A DNA stretch of 64,000 bases from Cucumis sativus (lineage: Eukaryota > Streptophyta > Magnoliopsida > Cucurbitales > Cucurbitaceae), in assembly GCF_000004075.3 (NCBI RefSeq), contig NC_026660.2, forward strand, positions 2,418,001 through 2,482,000, in the 5' to 3' direction. Below the pieces are notes generated by a model. The model ran no database searches, was not told the DNA's origin, and saw only the letters and a program-made list of their open reading frames with translations. Below, piece by piece: positions 21,206-31,455 of the stretch. How positions within the stretch are numbered: the stretch's first letter is position 1; each line of letters opens with the position of its first letter. The position numbers were made by a program, and so were the translations under genes.

Positions 21206-23946
21206 TCATATGTAAGAACCCAAAAAGTCAGCTAACTCAACTCGCACCTCGTCTAGTTCTGCCTGTGAGTATGATCTTCGTGTATCAATCTATAAACATG
21301 CAAAATAAATTAAATGAATTAACTGACTATACAAATAAACCAATTAACTCACAAAACCAATAGTTTGATATATAACATACCGCATCGGATATGACAATGC
21401 TTCCCCTAGTCACAATTTCTCTCATATACCTCATCACGTAGTATCCACACTCAGTACTCCCGACTTGTAGTGGACACTATATAAAAGCAACAAATTTGAA
21501 TAACAAAGTAATCCTAATTGCTAGTAGTCTACAAAAATATAATGACTTTAAAAGTTGATACTTGCCTTTACTGTTCGCCATAAAGTTTGTTTTCTACTTT
21601 TTTTAATGTTCTTTTGTGACTGAAACATCGCTATTGCTCTGTTTTGACAAGATAAGATTGAACAAATAGTTTAAATATTGTGTACATGCATATAAGAATC
21701 AACACTAAATGAAATACTAGATTAACTTACGTGTCGATGACGTATCTTATAGTTGACTTCGATGTTGTCCTTAGTGAGTCGAGGTATAAATACTGTATCA
21801 TCATACGCATTTATGGCCAGCAGTGCCCAATGACCCCTAATTATACAAAATATTAGTACTAGTTTTTTGCAATGCAAGTAATAAAATAACTTGACTTACC
21901 CAGGATTAAAAGGAGCAAGAACTATTTCGTTAATCTTTGAGACCATCAATCTACTGCATAAGTTTCGAACTCGAGATTCTTGCGAGTGTCCGACAGAGGT
22001 GAGGGACGGATCTACAAAGACGTACTGTATATTTTCCTTCGAACCAAGAACAGATGAATACAAGTACCTACAAAATATTATAAACTTGTAAACGAGATAC
22101 ATAAATTTAGATCTAAAGAAATGAAATTGACTTACGTCATATAGGCCACCAATGTAAATGTTTTGACCTCATTCATGTTACAAAGATCAATGATGTCCTC
22201 TCGGAGAACAGAAGTCTTTCGACTAATACCAAAAATGCCAACAGGTAGTGGAATAGTGATACTAGAATCTTTCTCCATTATCTTCTCAGCGTATCTGAGA
22301 ATCAACTTCATTCCTATTGGCAAAACTGACGTCGATTCACAGACAACCTCTCTTTCCTTAGGCATTTTTATTAAGGCTCTCTCCTAATTCAAGAAAAACA
22401 TTCACTTTCAATACGATATGAATATTAAGAATTTGAGTTTATTAGAGGATCGATCACATACCTTAAAGATGTCCAACTCTACTTTGTCGTCATTTACATT
22501 GATCTCCTCCACCTCTTTCCCTTCGATTTTATCCATCAACTTACTCTTCCCTTTGATTATTTTCATCGAGTCACTCTCTTCTAAGATATTTGGCTTCGAA
22601 CAGCTACCATGTCCAGATAATGGTCTAGACAAGTTTGAGTGGATATGTGCTTCTAATTCGCTTACACGCCTTCGAAGTTCTTTATTCTCAAGTATAATCT
22701 CATCCTCACGTTTAGATGTCTTTTTTACAGAATGAAAGTAATTGGTAGGAGTAACATACCCACCGATCCTACGAACACGACCGTGATGCTCTTTTGTACC
22801 CAATGCTTGGGTTAACACATCGTTAGAAGAGTGTCCTTTTTGAGACGATGAAGACGTATTCATTGAAATCTCATCCTAAAACAAAAACCAATCTAAGTTA
22901 TAGAAATGTGTAAACAAAACCAATCTAGTTCAAATGTTCAATATACAAAAAGTCTTACAATCTTATCTTGTTGAACAATCGTCGTTCTCATACTCCCTTT
23001 TTTTTTAACTCGAGCCTTCTTCCACATGATGGCTCGATCCAACTCCGGTGGATTTGAACCTTCCTTTTTCTACATTCCAATTCCATAATAAGATTAGAAC
23101 AACCTTTGATAAAGTTTGATAAACTTAATAAATTAGTTCTTACCATTTCCTCGATAAGATTGGCATAACCCTTCCTCGAAATCCTATGGTTATACTTGTT
23201 CTTAGATCGTCTATCTTGTTGCAGAAGTCTTTTTTCCTATTTTCCAAAAATATTGTTAGTGAGAAAGTAACACACAATCTAAACCTTACAAATATATTTG
23301 TTAGTGAGAAAGTAACATACCTGAAAAGTTTCACACAATCTAGACCTTACAAATTCTGCCCAATGATGTTGATCAATGAATGAATACTTTTCTGTTGAAA
23401 CTTGTAGGAGTTGTGGTTCATCCTTATGTGGCATAATATATTTTGTTGTTAGCCAACACTTAAACTAACGAAACGAAATGCCCGTAGTTTGGAAAATATT
23501 TTTCCTAGATCTTGGATCAATGACGAATGCGGCCTAAATATTTAAAAGTGATTAATAAAGTATACATCAGGAACATTATTATCAATATAAGGACATTGAA
23601 ATTATATATATACCTCGACCGTACTGAAGATTTTATCTTTCAGCTCTACAGGCACACTTTTCCAAGATGAATATGTGATCGAGACATGGTAATGTGTCGC
23701 TGATCCTATGAATGACTTCAACTTTGCTCCATTCTCACCAATGGGTACTCCGTCTTCATTGTACATCACCACATTCTTCTCTCCCAAACTTCTAATGCGA
23801 GTGACATCGAACATAATAGTTGGTCCTCGTGGTCTACATATCTGCTTTGGGGTTTCATTTTCAGTACCAAGATGTTCATCATCCTCAATTCCAAATGTTG
23901 GTTTCAACTCATAAACACCAGCTTCTTCATCACTAAAGTTGTCCAT
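21206..23946 (-). pseudogene. Broken CACTA ORF2: plant transposase domain plus Ulp1-like C48 peptidase
   Basis: I can join eleven exons: 23946-23614, 23533-23321, 23236-23144, 23069-22959, 22875-22462, 22383-22136, 22067-21900, 21836-21731, 21638-21566, 21476-21381 and 21289-21206. The first four give an En/Spm ORF2 (Ptta-type) domain: FVIDPRSRKNIFQ, LTTKYIMP, HWAEFVRSRL, YNHRISRKGYANLIEEM, DRAIMWKKAR. Exon 5 has a coiled coil (ILENKELRRRVSELEAHI). Exons 6-11 resemble a Ulp1 SUMO-protease fold: YVFVDPSL, GGHWALLAI with the catalytic His, then CPLQVGSTECGYYVMRYMRE with the oxyanion Gln and catalytic Cys. The usual Asp (YFLDS-type) is not visible; TVFIPRL stands there. A TAG at 23467-23465 interrupts exon 2, and exons 8 and 9 do not join in frame, so the gene is dead. 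The exon 9 donor is GC (AAG/GCAAGT). CACTA and Mutator elements are known to carry Ulp1-like genes. Confidence 0.8.
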
Positions 23947-24555
23947 GTGATGTATGAATCAAAGGCTATCAATCAAAATAAAGAAACAATTAGCATAGTA
24001 TATAAGTTTTAAACAAAATTAAAAACTGATCTTATAATATTATACTTTAGCATAGTAAGATTGTGAAGGCACTTTATAATATTATACTTTAGCATAGTAA
24101 GATTACTAAAGTATACTTTGAAGACTAAAGTATAAGCATCACCCTTACTTATAATGTTATGTTTAAATCTTTTAAAATAAAATATAAAACAATTATTTAA
24201 TTTAAATGCATTAAAATTATATATACATTAATCTTTTTCTGTCTAATTGCTCCAAATTAGTATATACGTCCATTACCATTTTCTAGATCACGCATTTTTA
24301 CCGATTAATGCTTCATTTACACAAAACCATCAAATTTATAGAATTTTAAAGTTGGATGTCAACTCTTACCTTAAAACAGGAAATTCAACTAAGAAGATTA
24401 TTGCTAGTTTGGATTGTTAGTTTTATTCTAAATATTCTTACCAACAAGGTTATTGGTATAACAAATTCTGTGTTTTCTTGCTTGTATAAAACTAAAACGT
24501 TTCTTTTAGGTGTTATGCCAAATTTAACCTTAAATTTTATTGAAAAAACAATCCC

Positions 24556-24564
24556 TATATAAAG
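24556..24564 (+). promoter_or_regulatory. TATA box of EPIP-repeat gene 2
   Basis: TATATAAAG lies 41 bases upstream of the ATG at 24605, conserved in sequence and position with gene 1. Confidence 0.75.
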
Positions 24565-24604
24565 AGAGGAAATAGAAGAAAAAGAGAAAACACATTCCAC
24601 AAAA

Positions 24605-25618
24605 ATGGTATCAATTTGTTCTAATATGGCCTTTAGAACTTGTGTTCTTGTACTCCTTGGCTTGCTCTATCAAACAAATGGTATAAATTTGTTTGAAGTC
24701 AATGAAGAAAACTCTGTTTTGGAAAATGAATTTAAGGCGCATGTTATAATTCATCCAAAACAACATATTCGTTTCTCACGCACGAAATCTAAGAGAATAC
24801 CTGATTTTGATACACATTCCGGTTTTGGAATACTATCAAAAGCCATTCGTATTCCTCCATCTGGGCCAAGTCAAAGATCATCAGACTCTACACCTCCACC
24901 ATCCATTGTTTTACATAAAGAGTCTATGATGAACTTTGGGATATTACCGAAAGGTGTGCCTACTCATTCATCTGGGCCAAGTCAAAGATTTTCAGACTCT
25001 CCACCTTCACCTCCACCATCTATTGTTTTACATAAAGAGTCTAGGATTAAATTTGGGATATTACCGAAAGGTGTGCCTACTCATTCATCTGGGCCAAGTC
25101 GAAGATTTTCAGACTCTCCACCTCCACCTCCGCCATCCATTGTTTTACATAAAGAGTCTAGGATTAACTTTGGGATATTATCGAAAGGTGTGCGTACTCA
25201 TTCATCTGGGCCAAGTCGAAGATTTTCAGACTCTCCACCTCCACCTCCGCCATCCATTGTTTTACATAAAGAGTCTAGGATGAACTTTGGGATATTACCG
25301 AAAGGTGTGCCTACTCATTCATCTGGGCCAAGTCGAAGATTTTCAGACTCTCCACCTTTACCTCCACCATCCATTGTTTTACATAAGAAATCTGGGATTA
25401 GCTTTGGGATATTATCGGAAGGTGTGCATATTCTTTCATCTGGACCAAGTGAAAGATTTTCAGACTCTCCACCTCCACCTCCCCCATCCATTGTTTTACA
25501 TAAGAAATCTGGGATTAGCTTTGGGATATTACCGAAAGGTGTGCGTATTCCTCCATCTGGACCAAGTCCAAGATTTGCAGACTCTCCTCCTTCTAACCCT
25601 TCCATTGTTTTGCATTAA
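24605..25618 (+). CDS. Secreted proline-rich precursor with seven IDA-like EPIP repeats
   Basis: This intronless gene of 337 residues is the paralogue of the gene at 15228 and is longer by exactly one 39-residue repeat. The signal peptide (residues 8-26) is unchanged. EPIP-like motifs start at F74, F111, F150, F189, F228, F267 and F306. Motif 1 reads SKAIRIPPSGPSQR, nearer the IDA consensus than in gene 1, where it has IPPFGPS. Motifs 2-5 are almost uniform (PKGVPTHSSGPSRRFS). Motif 6 is divergent (SEGVHILSSGPSER), and motif 7 is PKGVRIPPSGPSPRF. Linkers are SPPPPPPSIVLHKES or variants. All motifs remain open and the GPSxR core is intact in all seven, so this copy looks under stronger constraint than gene 1. 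Function as a multi-peptide IDA-LIKE precursor is inferred from motif similarity and the signal peptide. A structural proline-rich protein is the alternative. TATA and AATAAA signals are conserved. Confidence 0.82.
   Translation: MVSICSNMAFRTCVLVLLGLLYQTNGINLFEVNEENSVLENEFKAHVIIHPKQHIRFSRTKSKRIPDFDTHSGFGILSKAIRIPPSGPSQRSSDSTPPPSIVLHKESMMNFGILPKGVPTHSSGPSQRFSDSPPSPPPSIVLHKESRIKFGILPKGVPTHSSGPSRRFSDSPPPPPPSIVLHKESRINFGILSKGVRTHSSGPSRRFSDSPPPPPPSIVLHKESRMNFGILPKGVPTHSSGPSRRFSDSPPLPPPSIVLHKKSGISFGILSEGVHILSSGPSERFSDSPPPPPPSIVLHKKSGISFGILPKGVRIPPSGPSPRFADSPPSNPSIVLH
24935..25615 (+). repeat. 117-bp coding tandem repeat, 5 full units plus a partial
   Basis: Units start at codons 111, 150, 189, 228, 267 and 306. 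Units 2-4 differ by only a few bases, which indicates recent unequal exchange or slippage. Compared with gene 1 there is one more unit in the middle of the array. Confidence 0.95.
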
Positions 25619-25722
25619 GATCAATTTTGGAAAATGTTACCAAAAGGTCTACGCATTTCACCATTAGGGCGACTAAAAGAACCTCAAACTTTCCACCTCC
25701 ACATGCTCCTTCTGTTATTTAA
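25619..25722 (+). pseudogene. Relic EPIP repeat after the stop, frameshifted
   Basis: This is the counterpart of 16125-16229 but one base shorter (TTAGGGCGACT against TTAGGAGCGACT). The tail is therefore also out of frame here. It confirms that the sequence after the stop is no longer under coding constraint. Confidence 0.65.
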
Positions 25723-25851
25723 AAGAAAGAACTAGTATATGAGTATTTCATCAACCTAATCTCCCCTTGATGGGGGTTCTTGTTACTGCTTTAAATACAA
25801 ATGTTGTGGTTGTAATTTAAGTTGTATTGAAAAATGGTCAACTCCATTATT

Positions 25852-25857
25852 AATAAA
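25852..25857 (+). terminator. Polyadenylation signal of EPIP-repeat gene 2
   Basis: AATAAA lies 234 bases after the stop and is identical in context to copy 1. Confidence 0.55.
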
Positions 25858-26195
25858 TATCATATAATTGAACAAGTCTCTCTCTTCCATCTCAGCCTTA
25901 AATATATTTACTTATATTTTCTTTATTAGTTCTGTGGCTTCAGTTTTATATGTGAATGTTCTAAAATTCTTAAATGACAGTTTTATTGTTTCTCATTCTC
26001 ATTCCATTTTCTTTTGAAAATATTTTCATTCCATAGTCTACTCCTCAACCCCTCTAATTGAAGATAAGAATATTTCCATTCATATATAATACATAGCATT
26101 TATTATTATTATTATCACTATCATTTTCAATTATTTTCATATGTATGAATTCGTTTAAATGTCAAATATCAAAATCAAAATAAAATTAGGGCTCA

Positions 26196-26899
26196 TTTAA
26201 AAAATATAACAAAGCGACAAAATATTTATACTCTATAAAACATATTCGAAAATAGAAAAGGTCTACAAGCCCATGATGAAAAATATAACAAATACCCCAT
26301 GATTAATTGTTCAATCACGCGCCTAATATATTTGGTACACGGTTGTTTAGATTTGGTTATCCTTTGATACACGATCGTTTAGATTTAGTAGAAAAATCTA
26401 AACAATTCAAGAATATTCTTTGGTACACGATCCTTTAGATTTTGTACACAATAATTTAGATTTGTTATGGTGTACCAATATCCCAACGATTTTCTCAAGA
26501 TCTTTTATATTTGTTAGATTTGGTTCTAGAAAAATCTAAACGTGTACCAATATCCAACGATTTTTATTTAATGTCGTGTACCAAAGATCTTTTATATTTG
26601 GTACACGATCTTGAACAACCAAATAATAGTTTGAAAAAAATAAAAGAAAAATAGATCTTTTATATTTAGTATACGATCTTGAACAAAATAAATGTTTTAA
26701 AAAAAAAGAATTTGCAGAAGATGTAGAGAAAAAGACGATGGAAAGAAAAAAAAATATTGGAGAAGAAGGAAGAGAAAAAAGAAAATGAAAAGGTAGGGAA
26801 ATATGAAATATTTAAAAGAATGGTTAGGTTCATGCGCTTTTTGATTTTGTTATACCGACCGTAAATATTTTATTGTTTTGTTATATTTATGAAAATTAT
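26196..26899. mobile_element. Non-autonomous TIR element, copy C
   Basis: This is the duplicated partner of copy B, with the same ends (TTTAAAAAATATAACAAAGC; TTTTGTTATATTTATGAAAA) and the same GATCGTTTAGAT-type interior. Differences from copy B are mainly point changes. Confidence 0.75.
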
Positions 26900-26957
26900 T
26901 TTCATAAAATTTATTATAAAAATATTGTTAATTTTCATAAATATAAAAAACCGACAA

Positions 26958-28100
26958 CTTTGGGCCCTATTTAAAATAAAATAAAATTCTAAAAGTAAAC
27001 CTGATTTCTAAAATAATTTTATGAAAATTAAATACTGAAAACAATAAATGCGGAATAAAACATATATTGTCCTCTATGGCGATCCATGGTCTCTTCTTGT
27101 CATTCGCTAGCTTGCCTTTACTTCTACCTTTGCCTGGAAATATTAAACATAGAGAAATGGTGAGTATAATTTATACTCAGTAAGGGACCCATTATTAGTC
27201 CTTCTAGATGTCTGTTAAATTTCTTTTAGAGTCCTGTAAGAAGGTACAGTCTAACTATTGTGCTCCTGAAGGTACGCTATTCAGTGATCCCCTAGGGACA
27301 TAATTGGGCTCTCGGTGACTCCAAAGGAAACACCCTAATGAACCTCCTATTTTGCTATTCTTCTTGTCAGCCCATGAAAGAATCAACATAATTATAAAAT
27401 TTTATAGGGACTCGATGTCTTTACCAAGTTAAAAACCTTTTAAATAATAAAATAGCAAAATCCCCTTCAAACTATTCCAAAATCCCAGACTCTCCTTTAG
27501 GGTATTTTAAATTGATAGAATTTAAATTGAAAAAATTGAAAAAATTGATGGAACAATGTCTTAAATGCCTCTACTAAGTGAAAAATTTGAATCATAAATA
27601 CAATTATTCAAAAAACCATAAATACCTTATAATTAAAATCAAACTTCCAACACACAATTTACACACATCAAAAATCCTATTTTTCCCCAAAACTCGAAAA
27701 TTACACACCTATCATAAGAGCTCTACATAATTTTTGCACATATCTTCTTCAAATCATGCGCATTCAGGCAAAAATGATTGAAGCTTCTATCTTCGTCCCC
27801 TTCAAACAATTCCAAAATCCTCCACTCATTCCTTCAATGGACACCAAAATCGAATCACTCGTCACTTGCAAACCCCAAAACAACGTCATTTGTTGCCCAT
27901 CCAACGACTCTGTTTGCACCATCCAAAACTTTGTTCCCTCCACCGTTGTTAGCTCCTTGGACGCCACCCTAGGCTGCTACACCTTGCTCGTCGTTGTCCA
28001 AATTGGCGTCACTAATGTTTGTTTTCACCCCTCTCGAGGATCTTTTAACCTCATGCTTCTCGATCATTTAATCATGGAGTGCCATTGTTGGTGCTTATAA
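26958..28100. other. Probable LTR-derived sequence, no confident gene
   Basis: AACATAGAGAAATGGTGAGT followed by CTCAGTAAGGGACCC near 27145-27190 is typical of plant LTR sequence. An open frame of 114 codons at 27756-28100 has no signal peptide or domain; its Cys-, Thr- and Pro-rich composition resembles LTR or UTR sequence. I do not call it a gene. Confidence 0.4.
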
Positions 28101-28111
28101 TAACGTAAAAT

Positions 28112-28252
28112 TTTAAAAAATAGTAGATTTTACAAAAATTTTATAACCTATAACAAATTCTATCACTGATAGTCATTGATATATTATAATGATAGAATCC
28201 AAAATTTTGCTATAACTTCTAAATATTTTAATTTATTTTGTTATTTTTAAAA
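28112..28252. repeat. Foldback MITE, copy 1
   Basis: The centre CTATCACTGATAGTCATTGA and the arms AATAGTAGATTTTACAAAAA / TAATTTATTTTGTTATTTTT form an imperfect hairpin. Copies lie at 28462 and 35219. Confidence 0.7.
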
Positions 28253-28299
28253 AGACCCTGTACATTTATATATCATTTAATTTTCAAGTTTTACATTTA

Positions 28300-28301
<2 letters not shown>

Positions 28302-28340
<39 letters not shown>

Positions 28341-28347
28341 TATATAT
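28302..28347. repeat. (TA)n microsatellite
   Basis: An almost uninterrupted TA tract with one TAA interruption. Confidence 0.95.
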
Positions 28348-28461
28348 TTGTATTTACATGTTTAATTTAATTCTGAATTTTAAACGGTAAGACATTTAAA
28401 TTTATATATTATTTTAATCTTTCAATTTTAAAAATTTAATACATTTATTTAAGGAAATTTT

Positions 28462-28611
28462 TTTAAATAGTAGATTTTACAAAATATTTACCACCTCTAT
28501 CACTGATAGTCATTGATATGCTATTAGTGACACAAGACTACTAGTGATAGAATCCAAAATTTTACTACAACTTGTAAATATTTTAATTTATTTTGCTATT
28601 TTTAAAAATGT
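28462..28611. repeat. Foldback MITE, copy 2
   Basis: It has the same arms and CTATCACTGATAGTCATTGA centre as copy 1, with an extra stem segment, TGACACAAGACTACTAGTGA, in the loop. Confidence 0.7.
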
Positions 28612-28690
28612 TTCTTTATTTAAATATTTTCTCAATTTTAAATTCCAAATTTGTCAATATGCATGTTTATGAGTTATTTTAAAGGGATAT

Positions 28691-29348
28691 TGTTCACACG
28701 AGATTTTCAGAGATATTTAACTCGTGGAATTGAACTTGTGGTTGTATTGTATTTATGTTGATTTGATGCAATGAGGTTCAATATCTAGTATTTAATCCTC
28801 TGGTTCTCTTTCGGTTGAACGCCTACGCTTGATTTGAGAAAGCAGAGCACATGATATTCTTAAAGTTGAAGTCTTAAAGAAAAGCTTGTATATTCAAAAG
28901 AACTTGAATTTTTGAGGTCAACTTCAAAAGTCGGGGAGTCTTCTAGTTCTTGCGATAATTCTCTCAAAACTTATGGAGTCAAAATTTTCCAAGCACCACA
29001 AATGATGATAACTTTATTTATAGAGTTCTCTGGTGAGCTTTATGAGTTTGGACCTGGTTGGTCAATGAATTAGACCCATGGACTCAACTACATAGATTTG
29101 AGTCATATTTAGCATTTGGACATAATGAAGCTTATTTGTGAGCTCAATTGAACTTTAGTCGTAGAAAATAATAGTTTTAATTGAGACAAAATAATTAATT
29201 TGATCAAACGGTCATAATGAAAACATGTGACATCATCAAAATTGACCACATTATGCCTTCAATTTTAATTTGGGACACATGCTAACTTTTAATTAGTAAA
29301 AAATCAATTATTTTTATTTTTATCATTAATTTAGTAAATGACGTAACA
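28691..29348 (-). mobile_element. Possible solo LTR
   Basis: The segment runs from TGTTCACACGAG to GACGTAACA, so it has TG..CA ends. It contains a TTTATTTATAGAG motif near 29010. No matching target duplication is visible and there is no coding domain, so this is tentative. Confidence 0.3.
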
Positions 29349-29394
29349 ATCTGTGTTTGGTCTCAAAATTTCTTATTCAACAACATTTTCAAAA

Positions 29395-29505
29395 ATATAA
29401 AAATATGAAAACTATTTATAAAATATAACAAAATTCATCGAACTCTCTAGTCAATTTAAGTTTTTTTTTTTGTTATATTTTGTAAATAATTCACTTTTTA
29501 GCTAT
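29395..29505. repeat. Short palindromic element
   Basis: AACTATTTATAAAATATAAC and then AAAATTC on the left is mirrored by TTTTTTGTTATATTTTGTAA and then ATAATTC on the right, around a centre of about 45 bp. It is a compact foldback using the same ATATAACAAA end wording as the TIR family. Confidence 0.6.
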
Positions 29506-31455
29506 CCTATTTCCCTATTTTAAATATAAATTAATTTTTTTTATAAATTTCTTTTACTAAGATGTTCATTTAGAATTATCTTTCTATTAAATTTATTTTA
29601 GTAAGATGTTCATTTAGAATTATCTTTAATATTTTTAAGCTATCACATTGACATAATAATATAATTGAGTACAAATGAATTGGATGAAAATAATATTTTA
29701 AATCAAATTTTAACGACATATAATTAATAAAAACTATTGTATTCTAGTTATTAATTTTGAAATAGAAGTTATGTGTATTTTATAATGTAAATGTTTTTAT
29801 AATTATTTTATTTTATAATTTTAATGCTTTCCATATATTTTTTATTTCTTATCTAATTGAATTATATTTAAACTAAAAAATATGAAGAAAATGTTAGAAA
29901 AATAACACAAATCATTATCAAACAAAATTCTTGTTCTAAAAACAATGAAGAAACAAAGAATGAAAAACAAAGAATAAGAAACATAACACAGAAAATGAGA
30001 ACCTTATCATCTTTCTACTCCACATATTGTCAAAACAAAAGAAAAAATAATGAATTTTTCAAAATTTGCTTGAATGAATTAAAAAATACAATAAATTTCA
30101 TGATAAATCTATTTGATAAGTTTAAACATTTCTCTATTATTTATTTGAAATATCTAGAGCCTATTTGATAGATTTGTTGTTTTTAGATTAATAGAATAAT
30201 ACAAATTTCCTTCCTAAATAAGTTTCAATTCTCATTTTCAGAATGAAACTTACAATGCAATCCACACCAACATTTGCTATTTATTAAAACTATGGAAAAC
30301 CAAGAAGTAACTTTCTTTTATAAAATTGATCAATGAATAATATTAGGCTTGCATTATTGATATTTTTTTTAATTATACATTTCATTGAACATATACACAG
30401 AATATTGCTGGAAAATGATTAATAGATAATGTGATGGAAATGTAATACCTAATTAATATTTATATGTGTTTTTTTTTTCCATCTACCAATAATATTAAAA
30501 GAAACCAACAAGTAGATAGGAATAGATAGTTTTGTGGAAAGAGAAGAATGTTTAAGTAGAGAATGTGACATAAATGAGAATTAAAAGAATATTGGGAAAT
30601 TGACAAATAGAGTAGTAGAGCCCTATTATTTCTTTCAATTGTCTCATTACCATTTCAAATTTTTTTCTTAAAAAGAACAAAAAGGACAAAGATAAATCAC
30701 TCCTTTACATGTAATGCAAATATATACAATAGAAGTTAATCCAAGCATATAATAAAGACAAAGATAAAGTTAAAGTTAAAGGAGACCATAATATTAATAC
30801 ACATTATAATTAACCTCCCTTTCAAACTCACTTTTGGAACAATTAAGAACAAAGAGAAAAGAAAAGAAAAGAAAAGAAAAAAAAGCTGTTGAAAATGAAA
30901 CCAATTATTACAAGAGAGAGAGATGATTCCACATGAAATTATGACAATCATGGAGGCAGAAAAAACGAAAAGAAGGCTTCAATCAAAGTTGGAAAGAAGA
31001 AAGAACAAGGGGACAGCCCATAAGAATCATTATTGAGGAAGGAAGAAAAATGAAATAAAATTGAAAACCCAAATGGGTAAATTAATAGATAGAAATAGAG
31101 TTTTTAATGGCATTATCTGAATGGTATAGCCAAATCTGCCCATAAACTTATTTCAACACTTTCATAAATTTTAAATTAAAAGGATCATTTTTATTATGGG
31201 AGGGTATAATTGTAATTAGAACAAAGATATATAGCATTTTCCACTTATATTTATATTTACTATTTTTTTCAATTACCACCACGTTGCTTTGAAAATAATA
31301 TAATGCAATTTTCTGTGATTGTTCCAATTTGGAGAGAGTGATCACATGCTTGAAAAACAGAACTAACAGACAGACGCATAGAATCGATCTAAATCTGTAC
31401 TACTCGAAGATGGAAATTTTTTATGAACATATCATGTAGATGGGTTTTCTTTTCA
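29506..31455. other. AT-rich intergenic DNA, no gene seen
   Basis: No domain-bearing frame occurs on either strand. A purine-rich + strand stretch (about 30840-31060) contains GAAAAGAAAAGAAAAGAAAA at 30855. The 3' flank of the minus-strand gene occupies the right end. Confidence 0.5.

Larger units (their letters stand above)
20360..24116. mobile_element. CACTA transposon fragment carrying an ORF2/Ulp1 gene
   Basis: The left end is CACTACTACAAAAACAGG at 20360. It is followed by a subterminal array, then a broken minus-strand gene at 21206-23946 that reads toward this end. ORF1 (TNPD-type transposase) and a right terminus are absent: the homology stops where copy 2 of the duplicated block begins at 24117. 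It is therefore a non-autonomous or truncated element lying between the two EPIP-repeat genes. Confidence 0.75.
24117..26957 (+). repeat. Segmental duplication, copy 2
   Basis: The block matches 14733-17466 from TTTGAAGACT to ATAAAAAACCGACAA. Differences are scattered substitutions, small indels and one additional 117-bp coding repeat. The left boundary abuts the CACTA fragment. Confidence 0.95.

Noticed and set aside
22408..22863. Separate 151-residue coiled-coil protein gene on the minus strand
   Set aside because: It is exon 5 of the CACTA ORF2 gene, bounded by an acceptor at 22876 and a donor at 22461.
27756..28100. 114-residue small protein gene
   Set aside because: No signal peptide or domain, and surrounding sequence looks LTR-derived.
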